From Herbiconiux sp. A18JL235 (GTDB taxonomy: Bacteria; Actinomycetota; Actinomycetes; Actinomycetales; Microbacteriaceae), in assembly GCF_040939305.1 (NCBI RefSeq), contig NZ_CP162511.1:4092001-4156000 (forward strand): 64,000 bases of DNA, in the 5' to 3' direction. Both the position numbers and the translations under genes were made by a program. Positions 24,663-32,434 of this stretch are shown one piece after another (within the stretch, counting starts at the first letter, position 1; each line of letters begins with the position of its first letter). Below the pieces are notes generated by a model, which saw nothing but the letters and a program-made list of their open reading frames with translations, searched no databases and was not told the DNA's origin.

Positions 24663-24699
24663 CCGACGCCGGCTCTCGTCATCGCGAGGCCGGCGTCGG
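24663..24699 (+). terminator. Terminator hairpin after paralogue 2
   Basis: An 11-bp perfect stem, CCGACGCCGGC (24663-24673) with GCCGGCGTCGG (24689-24699), extended inside by CTCG/CGAG. It begins 7 nt after the stop codon. Confidence 0.75.
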
Positions 24700-24799
24700 C
24701 CTTCGCCGTCGGAACGGAGGCGACAGCGCACGCATGCGGGGGTTATCCCCCACACCGATCGGGCGGTTCGCCTCATCGTGGGGGCGAGGGGGCGCGCTC

Positions 24800-24814
24800 T
24801 ACGGTGGAGGCGTG
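24800..24814 (+). promoter_or_regulatory. Leaderless promoter of the NarL-type two-component system
   Basis: TACGGT (24800-24805), 6 nt, GTG 24812. No ribosome-binding site; no convincing -35. Confidence 0.6.
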
Positions 24815-26020
24815 AGACAGAAACTGACGTTCCTCTGGGCGGCGACGGTCGACCTGGCGCTCGACGGCATCCTCGGCACCGTGTGGTTCACCGTGATGGT
24901 GTCGCTGCTGGCGACGGGCATCTCGGCGATCCCGGCGCTCGGCATCGGCGTCGCGGTGCTGTGGGTGACCGCGGCGGTCGGGCGCGCCCTGCGCTTCGTC
25001 GAGCGGCGACGAGCAGAGGCGATGTACGGCATCACCGTCACGCCCCCACCGCGCCGCCGCACCACGGCGCGCGGCTTCGGCGGCTGGATCGCTCAGATCT
25101 TCCTCGACACCTTCTCGGCGGCGACGTGGAAGGGGCTGCTGCACCACTTCACCACGATGGTGCTCGGTTCCGTGTTCTGGTTCCTGCTCACCCAGGGCGT
25201 CGACCTCGCCGCCCTGGTCTCCCGCGGCGAGCTGGTTCGCGGGTTCGAGGGCCCCGGTGCCGCCGCCCTCATCGCACTCGCCGCCCTCGCCGTCGTCGTC
25301 GCCTACGTCGTCGGCGCCGGACTCCTCGACCGCCGCCTTGCCGCGGCCCTCCTCGGCACGAGCCGCACCACCGCCCTCGAAGAGCGGGTCGACGTGCTGC
25401 AAGACGCCCGCCAGGGCGCCGTCGATGCCGCGGCGGCCGAACGCCAGCGCATCGAACGCGACCTCCACGACGGCGTGCAGCCGCGCCTGGTGTCGGTGGC
25501 GATGACCCTCGGGCTCGCCCGCTCGAAGTTCGAGTCCGATCCGGCCGGCGCGAAGGCGCTCCTCGACGAGGCCCACCAGGAGACCAAGGAGTCGATCACC
25601 GACCTCCGCCACCTGGCCCGCGGCATCCACCCCGCCGTGCTCACCGACCGGGGCCTCGACGCCGCCCTCTCGGCCGTCGCCTCCCACTGCTCCGTGCCCA
25701 CGAGTGTGCGGGTCGACCTCCCCACCCGTCCCTCCAAGGAGACCGAGGCCATGCTCTACTTCGCCGTCTCGGAGGCCCTCACGAACGTGAGCAAGCACTC
25801 GCGCGCATCCGGATGCTCGGTGAGCGTCACCCAGTCGCCCACCGGCGTGCGCGCCGTCGTCTTCGACAACGGTGTGGGCGGCGCCGCCCTCGGCCGCGGC
25901 GGCGGTGTGGGCCTCACCGGTCTCGCCGACCGCGTGCGAGCGGCAGGCGGCACCCTCACCCTCGACTCGCCGGCTGGCGGGCCGACCATTCTGACCGTGG
26001 AGGCACCGTGCGCATTCTGA
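24812..26020 (+). CDS. Sensor histidine kinase, NarL/LiaS-type (HisKA_3)
   Basis: A 402-residue kinase. The N-terminal sensor part has paired membrane helices (about 7-55 and 115-175) separated by a cytoplasmic Arg-rich loop, like the Sensor domain of actinobacterial kinases. The dimerisation box AAERQRIERDLHDGVQPRLVSVA holds phospho-accepting His219; the ATPase domain has EALTNVSKHS (N box) and GGGVGLTGLADRVRAAGG (G box). Its GTG start has no leader. The response regulator overlaps its 3' end by 13 bp. With a DUF4097 protein downstream, the set resembles envelope-stress systems, though the signal is unknown. Confidence 0.88.
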   Translation: MRQKLTFLWAATVDLALDGILGTVWFTVMVSLLATGISAIPALGIGVAVLWVTAAVGRALRFVERRRAEAMYGITVTPPPRRRTTARGFGGWIAQIFLDTFSAATWKGLLHHFTTMVLGSVFWFLLTQGVDLAALVSRGELVRGFEGPGAAALIALAALAVVVAYVVGAGLLDRRLAAALLGTSRTTALEERVDVLQDARQGAVDAAAAERQRIERDLHDGVQPRLVSVAMTLGLARSKFESDPAGAKALLDEAHQETKESITDLRHLARGIHPAVLTDRGLDAALSAVASHCSVPTSVRVDLPTRPSKETEAMLYFAVSEALTNVSKHSRASGCSVSVTQSPTGVRAVVFDNGVGGAALGRGGGVGLTGLADRVRAAGGTLTLDSPAGGPTILTVEAPCAF

Positions 26021-26670
26021 TCGCCGAAGACTCCGTGCTGCTGCGCGCCGGGCTCGAGCGCCTGCTCGCCGACGCCGGGCACGAGGTGGTGGGTGCCGTC
26101 GACACCGCGGAGGGCCTGCTGCGCGAGGCGCACACCGCGTCGCCCGAGCTCGTGGTGGTGGACGTGCGCATGCCTCCCACCTTCACCGACGAGGGCATCC
26201 GAGCCGCCGTCCTGCTGCGGGCGCAGCTGCCCGAACTCGCGGTGCTGGTGCTCTCGCAGTACGTGGAGGAGCGTTACGCCGCCGAGCTCATCGCCGGAAA
26301 CACCGGCCGGCTCGGCTACCTGCTCAAAGACCGCGTCGCCGACGTCGAGGAGTTCCTCGCGGCCGTCGCCGACGTGGGATCGGGAGGCACCGTGCTCGAC
26401 CCCGAGGTGGTGGCGCAGATCGTCATCCGTTCCCGTCATGCCCGCGAGCTCGATGCGCTCACCGCGCGCGAGCGCGAGGCCCTGCAGCTCATGGCGGAGG
26501 GGCGTTCGAACAGCTCCATCGCCGAGCGGATGCACGTGACCGAGGGCTCCGTCGAGAAGTTCGTCTCCGCCGTCTTCACGAAGTTCGGTCTCGCTCCCGA
26601 AGACAGCGACAACCGGCGCGTGCTCGCCGTGCTGAAGTACCTCGGCGGGCCGGGCACGAACCCGTCCTGA
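26008..26670 (+). CDS. LuxR/NarL-family response regulator
   Basis: A 220-residue regulator. The receiver has EDS at 7-9, phospho-acceptor Asp52 in VVVDVRMPPTFTDEG and the conserved Lys in GYLLKDRVADVEEFL; the C-terminal LuxR helix-turn-helix is LTAREREALQLMAEGRSNSSIAERMHVTEGSVEKFVSAVFTKFGL. The start is GTG inside the kinase's last codons (13-bp overlap), so synthesis is coupled. DRVADVEEFLAAVADVGSGGTVLDPEVV is the linker typical of this subfamily. It probably controls its own operon and the DUF4097 gene 40 bp downstream. Confidence 0.9.
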   Translation: MRILIAEDSVLLRAGLERLLADAGHEVVGAVDTAEGLLREAHTASPELVVVDVRMPPTFTDEGIRAAVLLRAQLPELAVLVLSQYVEERYAAELIAGNTGRLGYLLKDRVADVEEFLAAVADVGSGGTVLDPEVVAQIVIRSRHARELDALTAREREALQLMAEGRSNSSIAERMHVTEGSVEKFVSAVFTKFGLAPEDSDNRRVLAVLKYLGGPGTNPS

Positions 26671-26710
26671 CCCGCACCCTGACTGATCGCCCTACCGGAA
26701 GTTGGACACC

Positions 26711-27568
26711 ATGACCGTCCCCACCACTCCTCCCCCCGTCGCGGCCCAGCCGGTGAACGCACCGCAGGGCCGCCCCGACCGCACTCTCCGCACCGCGCTC
26801 CTCGCGGTCGGCTCGGCGCTCGTCGCCGCGGTGCTGGTGCTCGGCGTCGTGCAGTTCGCGCAGGCCTCCACCGGAGACGACGAGTCGGGCGCATTCACCG
26901 TCGCCGACCCGTTCGACACCGTGGTCGTCGACACCAGCGCCGTCACCGTGTCGGTGCGCTACGACGACTCCCGCGACACCGCTCTCGTCGATTTCGACTC
27001 CGACGGCAGTCCGCTGCGCTTCGAGCACCGCGTGAACGCCGAGCGTCTCGAGGTGTCGGTGAGGTCGCGCGGCTGGTGGCCCTTCGGAGGCGTCATCGGC
27101 TTGAACGCGCATCCGCGGCTCGAGGTCGTGCTCCCCGGGTCGCTCGAGCCCGTCGCGCTCGAGGTCGGCACCTCGGCCGGAGAGGTCGACCTGGCGGGCG
27201 ACTTCGCCGCCGTGCGGGTCGACAGTTCGGCCGGTGCGGTCACCCTGAGCGGCTCCGCCGACTCGCTCGACCTCAGCAGCTCGGCCGGTTCCATCACCGG
27301 CACCGACCTCGACGTCACCGGGCCCGTCACGAGCGAGACCTCCGCGGGCACCATGACGCTCGGCTTCGTCTCGCTCCCTTCGTCGATGCACGTCGAAGCC
27401 GCGGCCGGAGACGTGCGAGTGGCGCTGCCCGACGGGGAGTACGAGATCCGCACCGACACCGCCGTGGGCTCGGTCGCGCAGGGTCTCCGCAGCACTCCCG
27501 GCGCCTCGCGCGTCTACAGCTTCGAGACCAGCGCGGGCGACGTGGTGCTCGAGCAGGCCTCCCGCTGA
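26711..27568 (+). CDS. DUF4097 (putative adhesin) membrane protein
   Basis: A 285-residue protein with a Pro-rich cytoplasmic head, one membrane helix (about 29-52) and an extracellular DUF4097 domain. The domain is a series of short right-handed beta turns that repeat the motif (S/T)SAG: TSAGEVDL, SSAGAVTLSG, SSAGSITG, TSAGTMTL, AAGDVRV and TSAGDVVL. The family is annotated as putative adhesin but is often found with Lia/Psp-like envelope-stress regulators, which is the context here (40 bp after a response regulator). ATG 26711 is taken rather than TTG 26702. Function remains open. Confidence 0.8.
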   Translation: MTVPTTPPPVAAQPVNAPQGRPDRTLRTALLAVGSALVAAVLVLGVVQFAQASTGDDESGAFTVADPFDTVVVDTSAVTVSVRYDDSRDTALVDFDSDGSPLRFEHRVNAERLEVSVRSRGWWPFGGVIGLNAHPRLEVVLPGSLEPVALEVGTSAGEVDLAGDFAAVRVDSSAGAVTLSGSADSLDLSSSAGSITGTDLDVTGPVTSETSAGTMTLGFVSLPSSMHVEAAAGDVRVALPDGEYEIRTDTAVGSVAQGLRSTPGASRVYSFETSAGDVVLEQASR

Positions 27569-27570
27569 GC

Positions 27571-27604
27571 GCGGCCCGCGGGCCGCAGGCCGGGCGACCG
27601 CCCG
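27571..27604 (+). terminator. Palindrome and hairpin after the DUF4097 gene
   Basis: GCGGCCCGCGGGCCGC (27571-27586), a perfect palindrome, begins 2 nt after the stop codon; CGGGC/GCCCG (27591-27595, 27600-27604) forms a second short hairpin right before the next promoter. Confidence 0.55.
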
Positions 27605-27609
27605 ACCCG

Positions 27610-27624
27610 TAGTGTCGTGGGGTG
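27610..27624 (+). promoter_or_regulatory. Leaderless promoter of the EamA transporter
   Basis: TAGTGT (27610-27615), 6 nt, GTG 27622. No ribosome-binding site. Confidence 0.55.
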
Positions 27625-28506
27625 ACGAACGAACGGATGCACGACCCCACCGCGGCCCGCCGCCGCACCGTCGGGGCGGCCACGCAGCTCGGAACCGAGG
27701 TGACGATCAACCTCGGTTCCGCGCTGGCCGGCCTCGTCATCCCGATCGTCGGCTCGTTCGTGGTGGTCGCCGCCCGGCAGGTGGTGATGGCCGCCGTCGT
27801 GCTCCCGTTCTACCGCCCCACCCTCGCCGGGCTCCGCTGGCGGAGGCTCTGGCCGGCGGTGGCCCTCGGGTTCACGCTCGCGGTGATGAACCTCGCCTTC
27901 TACCAGTCGGTGCACCTGCTGGGGCTGGGGATCGCCGCGACCATCGAGTTCCTCGGCCCGCTCACCCTCGCCCTCGTCGCGAGCCGTCGCCTGCTCGACG
28001 TTCTCTGCGCCGTCGCCGCCGGGGCAGGCGTCGTGCTTCTCACCGGGCCGGGCGGCGACGTCGACGTGCTGGGTGTCGCACTCGCCCTCACCGCCGCAGC
28101 CGCGTGGGCGGCCTACATCGTGCTCACGAGGAGCGTCGCCACGCGACTGCCCGGCCTCGAGGGCTTGAGCGTCGCGGGTATCGTGAGCCTCGCACTGCTG
28201 CTCCCGTTCGCCGTCGCCACCTTCGACACGGCCGTCGTCGACCTTCGGGTCGTTGCCCTCCTCGTGGGGGTGGGTCTGCTCTCGTCGGCGATCCCCTACA
28301 GCCTCGACACGTTCATCCTGCGACGCATCACCCCCCGGCTCTATGCCATCATCACGGCGTTCGGGCCGGTGGTGGCAGCGGTGTTCGGCTGGCTCATCCT
28401 GAACGAGAGCTTCACAGTGCTCGAGGTGATCGCCATCGTGCTGGTGTGCACCGCCGCCGGAACGGCGATCGCGACCCAGCGCGATCGCCGAACCACACAG
28501 GTGTGA
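27622..28506 (+). CDS. EamA/RhtA-type drug/metabolite exporter
   Basis: A 294-residue membrane protein with ten predicted helices in two EamA halves. LAFYQSVHLLGLGIAATIEFLGPLTLAL in the first half and SSAIPYSLDTFILRRITPRLYAIITAFGPVVAAVFGWLILNE in the second are the conserved segments of the RhtA branch, which exports threonine, homoserine and related amino acids. The substrate here is not proven. GTG start without leader. It ends at a DnaA-box-like cluster and has no operon partner. Confidence 0.87.
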   Translation: MTNERMHDPTAARRRTVGAATQLGTEVTINLGSALAGLVIPIVGSFVVVAARQVVMAAVVLPFYRPTLAGLRWRRLWPAVALGFTLAVMNLAFYQSVHLLGLGIAATIEFLGPLTLALVASRRLLDVLCAVAAGAGVVLLTGPGGDVDVLGVALALTAAAAWAAYIVLTRSVATRLPGLEGLSVAGIVSLALLLPFAVATFDTAVVDLRVVALLVGVGLLSSAIPYSLDTFILRRITPRLYAIITAFGPVVAAVFGWLILNESFTVLEVIAIVLVCTAAGTAIATQRDRRTTQV

Positions 28507-28510
28507 TTCC

Positions 28511-28623
28511 TTCTCCCCATGTTCTCCACAGCCGAGTGCACAGCTTGTGCACACGGATCCGGGGGATGTCCGCGCCCTGCCCACAGAGTTATCCACAGGC
28601 GAAGAGCGGGACGGTTCTCCCCA
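28511..28623 (+). promoter_or_regulatory. Cluster of DnaA-box-like 9-mers
   Basis: In the 259-bp gap between the transporter and the nuclease-fold gene, five 9-mers in one orientation resemble TTATCCACA: a perfect copy at 28589-28597, TTCTCCACA at 28522-28530 and TTGTGCACA at 28545-28553 (one mismatch from the TTATCCACA or TTGTCCACA form), and TTCTCCCCA at 28511-28519 and 28615-28623 (two mismatches). No dnaA or dnaN is near, so this is not evidently oriC. The rest of the gap shows no other clear signal. Confidence 0.5.
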
Positions 28624-28765
28624 GCACGGGCATCGAACACCGGGTGAACGCAGGTGGACGATTCAGGATGCACGCGCCGGAGTCATGTCACAATGGCGAA
28701 GCCACACACGAGCTCTGCGACACCGTCCCACAGCCCCGCGACAGAAGGTACGAGTCCCGACGACC

Positions 28766-29449
28766 ATGCGACGAGAACTGAACATCGTCAGCTACAACCT
28801 GCGCAAGCATCACGCGAGCGGCGAGCTCGCCGACCTGAGTTCCCTCTACGACATCGACGTGCTCTGCCTCCAGGAGTGCGACACCGGCGACATGCCTCAG
28901 CAAATCAAGCACCTGGAGCTCGCCGACTCCACGAAGACGAACCGCCTGGGCCTCGCCATCTACTACCGCACCTCGCGCTTCGAGCTGCACGCCACCCGCG
29001 TCTTCGCTCTGCGCAAGTCGATGCACGACCGTGTGATGGCACCTGCGCACGAGCGCCTGCTCGCCGCGAAGCTCTTCGACAAGGAGATCGGCAAGGAGAT
29101 CCTGGTGGGGTCGTTCCACGCCGCGCCGCTCACCGCCTCGAACTCGCTGCGGCGCAAGCAGATCGCCGCGGCTCACAGCGCTCTGCGCATCATGGGGCCC
29201 GGGCTGCCGACGGTGATGGTCGGCGACTACAACTACCCGTGGTTCCGCAACAACCTCAGCGAGCGCATGGAGGAGTCGGGTTACCTGCTCTCGTTCAGCG
29301 ACAAGCCCACCTACGCCCGCTACAAGTACTTCAAGGGGCACTTCGACTTCGTCACGAGCGCCCACACCCGCATCGAGTCGATCGACACCCTCCCGCAGGG
29401 CGAGAGCGATCACCTGCCCATCCTGGTGCGCGCGGGCGTCGAAGACTGA
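28766..29449 (+). CDS. Endonuclease/exonuclease/phosphatase-fold protein
   Basis: A 227-residue member of the EEP superfamily. Diagnostic motifs are SYNLRKH near the start, LCLQECDTGDMP with the metal-binding Glu, VGDYNYPWFRNN with the Asp-x-Asn pair, and GESDHLPILVR with the catalytic Asp-His pair at the C-terminus. The fold cleaves phosphodiester or phosphomonoester bonds; whether the substrate is DNA, RNA, a phospholipid or an inositol phosphate cannot be told. No signal peptide, so cytosolic. ATG 28766 begins the fold cleanly; no strong Shine-Dalgarno sequence is close. It is convergent with the DUF1707 gene. Confidence 0.85.
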   Translation: MRRELNIVSYNLRKHHASGELADLSSLYDIDVLCLQECDTGDMPQQIKHLELADSTKTNRLGLAIYYRTSRFELHATRVFALRKSMHDRVMAPAHERLLAAKLFDKEIGKEILVGSFHAAPLTASNSLRRKQIAAAHSALRIMGPGLPTVMVGDYNYPWFRNNLSERMEESGYLLSFSDKPTYARYKYFKGHFDFVTSAHTRIESIDTLPQGESDHLPILVRAGVED

Positions 29450-29477
29450 GCCGCGGGCGCGCAGACGGCCCGGGGCT
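29449..29477. terminator. Bidirectional hairpin between convergent genes
   Basis: AGCCGCGGGC (29449-29458) pairs with GCCCGGGGCT (29468-29477) with two mismatches, starting at the nuclease-fold gene's stop and lying 24 bp from the DUF1707 gene's stop. Confidence 0.5.
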
Positions 29478-29500
29478 GAAGCGAGCGCTGGAGGCTGGGG

Positions 29501-30052
29501 CTAGTCGCGGTCGTAGTAGCCGCGGCGGCCACCGCCGCCGTAGACGACGATGCCCGCGATGGGGATGAGGGCGAAGAACACCCACGACCAGCGGAACCCG
29601 TCGGGGATGAGGTAGCCGCAGACGAAGAACAGGCCGAGGGCGATGAAGGGCATGACGCTCACCGCTACCACCCCGGCGGTGCCGCCGAGCGGCTGCCGAC
29701 GACGCGCAGCGTCGGCGTAGCCGGATTGCGGGTCGCCGCCGTAGCCTCCCTGGCCGTAGCCACCCTGGCCGTAGCCGGCGGCGGGAGCGGCGCTGGGGGC
29801 GAAGGCCGGGGGCCCCGAGGGTGCTGCCGTGCCGGCTCCCGTCGACGGATGGGCCGACTCCGGCAGGTCGGTGAACAGCGGGGCGAGGTCGCCCCGGGTG
29901 ACCGCGCGCTGCGCCGCCGCCGAACGCTCGCCGTACTCGTCGGGGGTGATGCGACCATCGGCCTGTGCTGCGGAGAGCGCGGCGACCGCCGCGTCGCGAT
30001 CGGCGTTGCTGAGGCGGATCGAGGCGGAGGCGGGATCGTCGTAGGCTGACAT
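29501..30052 (-). CDS. DUF1707 (SHOCT-like) membrane protein
   Basis: A 183-residue protein. Residues 11-66 are a DUF1707 domain, IRLSNADRDAAVAALSAAQADGRITPDEYGERSAAAQ, with a helix pair resembling SHOCT domains. A Pro/Ala/Gly-rich linker with repeated GYGQGGYGQGGYGG follows, then two membrane helices (about 125-147 and 152-170) and a short basic tail. The domain is common in actinobacterial membrane proteins of unknown role. No operon partner. Cytoplasmic N-terminus and regulatory function are inferences only. Confidence 0.8.
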   Translation of the reverse strand: MSAYDDPASASIRLSNADRDAAVAALSAAQADGRITPDEYGERSAAAQRAVTRGDLAPLFTDLPESAHPSTGAGTAAPSGPPAFAPSAAPAAGYGQGGYGQGGYGGDPQSGYADAARRRQPLGGTAGVVAVSVMPFIALGLFFVCGYLIPDGFRWSWVFFALIPIAGIVVYGGGGRRGYYDRD

Positions 30053-30126
30053 GCTCTAACTCTGCCGCATCCGGAGCCTCGCGCGCATCCGCAGATCGGA
30101 GGATGTTCGTGCGGCGACGCGACCGC

Positions 30127-31401
30127 TCACGGTGCGCGGAGCAGCCCCCTGCGCCACAGCACCGCGGCGACGACTCCGGCCACCAGCACGGGCACCCCGC
30201 CCGACACCACCATGCCGAGCTGCGCACCCGCATGCTCGACGAAGGCGCCCATCAGCGGTCCTCCGATGGCCTGGCCGCCGAGCAGCACCAGCATGTAGAG
30301 CGCCATCACGCGCCCGCGCACCCCCATGTTGGTCGACATCTGCACCAGGGTGTTGGCGGCGGTGATGAACAGCAGCCAACTGAACCCCACCAGCACGAGC
30401 GACGCCGAGAACGCGAGCTGCCCGGGCAGCAGCCCGGCGATGGCCTGCAATGCTCCGTAGGCGGCCGTGGCGACGACGACGGTGCGGAGGCTCACCGAGC
30501 GACGCCGGGTCGACAGCAGCGCCCCGGTGAGCGCACCCACCGCCACCAGCGAGTTGAACACGCCGTATCCGCCGGCGCCCGTGCCGAACACGGTGTCGGC
30601 GTAGGCGGCGAGAAGCACGGGGAGGTTCTGCGCGAAGACGGCGAGCACAGCGAGGAGCACGAGGGTCCACAGGATGGCGGGCTTGCGCACGGCGTAGCGG
30701 ATGCCCTCGCGCAGTTGCCCCTTCGCCCTCGCCGCCCGCGGTGCGCGGTGCAGCTCCGCCGTGTTCAGGCGGGTGAGTGCGACGACCACGAGGGCACAGG
30801 CGATGGCGTTGATGCCGAAGGCCCAGCCCGCGCCGACGGCGACCAGCAGTGCACCGCTCAGGGCCGGCCCGACGAGGGCGCCGAGCTGGAAGGTGGAGGA
30901 GTTCAGGCTGATCGCGTTGCGCAGCAGGCTCGGCCCCACGAGCTCGTTCGTGAACACCTGGCGTGCCGGGTTGTCGACGACAGTGATGAGCCCGAGCACC
31001 ACCGCCACCAGGTAGACGTGCCACACCTCGATCGTGCCGGTGAGCGCGAGCACCGCGAGCACGCCGCTCGTGAGCACTGAGGCGCTCTGCGTGATGATGA
31101 GCAGCGTGCGCTTCGGGTAGCGGTCGACGATCAGGCCGCCCACGAGGCCGAGCACGAGCATCGGCGCGAACTGCAGGGCCGTCGTGATGCCGACGGCGAC
31201 GACGCTGCCCGAGAGCTGCAGCACGAGCCAGTCCTGGGCGATGCGCTGCATCCACAGGGCGGTGAGGGCGACGAGCGAGGTGCCGGCGAAGATGCGGTAG
31301 TTGCGGACGCCGAGCGAGAGGAGCGTGTGCTTCCAGGGTGGCGGGGCACTGAGGACGGTGATGGGTTCGGTGGCGGGCGAGGGAGCGGCTATGGCGGTCA
31401 C
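30127..31401 (-). CDS. MFS transporter (MFS_3 / enterobactin exporter-like)
   Basis: A 424-residue transporter with about 12 membrane helices. WMQRIAQDWLVLQLSGS at the first helix, GGLIVDRYPKRTLLI (MFS signature loop between helices 2 and 3) and VFTNELVGPSLLRNAISLNSSTFQLGALVGPALSG are characteristic of the MFS_3 branch, whose known members export siderophores or drugs. Substrate unknown. I use GTG 31401, preceded by AGGA at 10 nt, since the longer frame from ATG 31488 adds 29 residues unlike a transporter and covers the regulatory region. Divergent from a LysR regulator that probably controls it. Confidence 0.83.
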   Translation of the reverse strand: MTAIAAPSPATEPITVLSAPPPWKHTLLSLGVRNYRIFAGTSLVALTALWMQRIAQDWLVLQLSGSVVAVGITTALQFAPMLVLGLVGGLIVDRYPKRTLLIITQSASVLTSGVLAVLALTGTIEVWHVYLVAVVLGLITVVDNPARQVFTNELVGPSLLRNAISLNSSTFQLGALVGPALSGALLVAVGAGWAFGINAIACALVVVALTRLNTAELHRAPRAARAKGQLREGIRYAVRKPAILWTLVLLAVLAVFAQNLPVLLAAYADTVFGTGAGGYGVFNSLVAVGALTGALLSTRRRSVSLRTVVVATAAYGALQAIAGLLPGQLAFSASLVLVGFSWLLFITAANTLVQMSTNMGVRGRVMALYMLVLLGGQAIGGPLMGAFVEHAGAQLGMVVSGGVPVLVAGVVAAVLWRRGLLRAP

Positions 31402-31418
31402 GTATGAAAAGTCCTGTT

Positions 31419-31437
31419 GTCGAAGTTCTTCTTCGAC
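31419..31437. promoter_or_regulatory. Dyad in the MFS/LysR intergenic region
   Basis: GTCGAAG (31419-31425) and CTTCGAC (31431-31437) form a perfect 7-bp inverted repeat with a 5-bp spacer, in an AT-rich stretch (31402-31515) unusual for the window. Likely operator site for the divergent LysR protein or another regulator. Confidence 0.5.
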
Positions 31438-31515
31438 GTTAACCTTTTCCGGGGCATTGAGTGACGTAATCGTCGCTATAAGTGCCATTGGATTATCGAA
31501 TAGTCAGGCAGGCGG

Positions 31516-32388
31516 ATGTTCGACCCCACGCTCCTCGCGACCTTCCTCGCCGTCGCCGAGACGCACAGCTTCACCCGCGCCGCCGAGCAGCTCGGCCTCA
31601 GCCAGCCCACCGTGAGTCAGCAGGTGCGCAAGCTCGAGGCGGCAGCCGGGCGCATCCTCATCAGTCGCGACACCCGCGACCTGGTGCTCACCGACAACGG
31701 AGACGCGATGGCTGGTTTCGCGCGCACCATCCTGGCCGCGAACGCCGCGGCGTCGAGCTACTTCACCGGTTCGGCGATGCGCGGCAAGCTCCGCTTCGGC
31801 GCCGCCGACGACCTGGCGGCCACGCAGCTCCCGCGCATCCTGCGTCATTTCCGGCAGCTGCACCCGCAGATTAACCTCGAACTCACGGTGAATCAGAGCG
31901 TGCCGCTGTACCGGCGGCTGAAATCGGGGCACCTCGATCTCATCTTCATCAAGCAGATCCCGGATGCGCACGACGGCGCCATTCCCGAGACCGGCACCAT
32001 CGTGCGCCGCGACACGCTCGTGTGGATGGCGGAGGAGCGCACCTTGCTCGAGCCCGGCGAGCCGGTGCCGCTCATCGCCTACCAGGCGCCGTCGATCAGT
32101 CGCACGCTCGCCATCGAGGCGCTGGAGGCCGCCGGGCGCACCTGGCGCATCACCTGCAACACCCGCGAGGTGAACGGGCTGCTGGCCGCGGTGCGTGCGG
32201 GTATCGGCATCGCCCCGCACCCGCACACGCTCATTCCCGACGACCTGGTGAAGGTGAGCAACCGCTTCTCACTGCCCGATCTCGGGGAGGTCGACTTCAC
32301 GCTTCTGTCGAACCCTTCGGCGCCGGTGGAGGCGGTGGAGGCGCTGAAGTCGGCGATCATGGCGCGGGCGCTCAACCGCACGACATGA
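31516..32388 (+). CDS. LysR-family transcriptional regulator
   Basis: A 290-residue LysR protein. The winged helix-turn-helix is FLAVAETHSFTRAAEQLGLSQPTVSQQVRKLEAAAG (residues about 10-45); the substrate-binding domain starts near residue 90 with GKLRFGAADDLAATQLPRILRHF. AGG-rich bases stand close to ATG 31516. It is divergent from the MFS transporter, the classic arrangement for a LysR protein and its target, so it probably induces that exporter in response to its substrate. The effector is unknown. Confidence 0.9.
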   Translation: MFDPTLLATFLAVAETHSFTRAAEQLGLSQPTVSQQVRKLEAAAGRILISRDTRDLVLTDNGDAMAGFARTILAANAAASSYFTGSAMRGKLRFGAADDLAATQLPRILRHFRQLHPQINLELTVNQSVPLYRRLKSGHLDLIFIKQIPDAHDGAIPETGTIVRRDTLVWMAEERTLLEPGEPVPLIAYQAPSISRTLAIEALEAAGRTWRITCNTREVNGLLAAVRAGIGIAPHPHTLIPDDLVKVSNRFSLPDLGEVDFTLLSNPSAPVEAVEALKSAIMARALNRTT

Positions 32389-32434
32389 GCGTGGTGGTTC
32401 GCCGAGGGCGACGTCGGCTGCGCCCACCCTCGCC

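Noticed and set aside
28507..28765. Chromosomal replication origin
   Set aside because: DnaA-box-like sequences are present, but dnaA, dnaN, gyrB, rpmH and an AT-rich unwinding element are absent, so oriC is not supported.
31402..31488. 29-residue N-terminal extension of the MFS transporter
   Set aside because: The extension is polar and unlike MFS proteins, and the DNA is AT-rich with a dyad, as expected for regulatory DNA.
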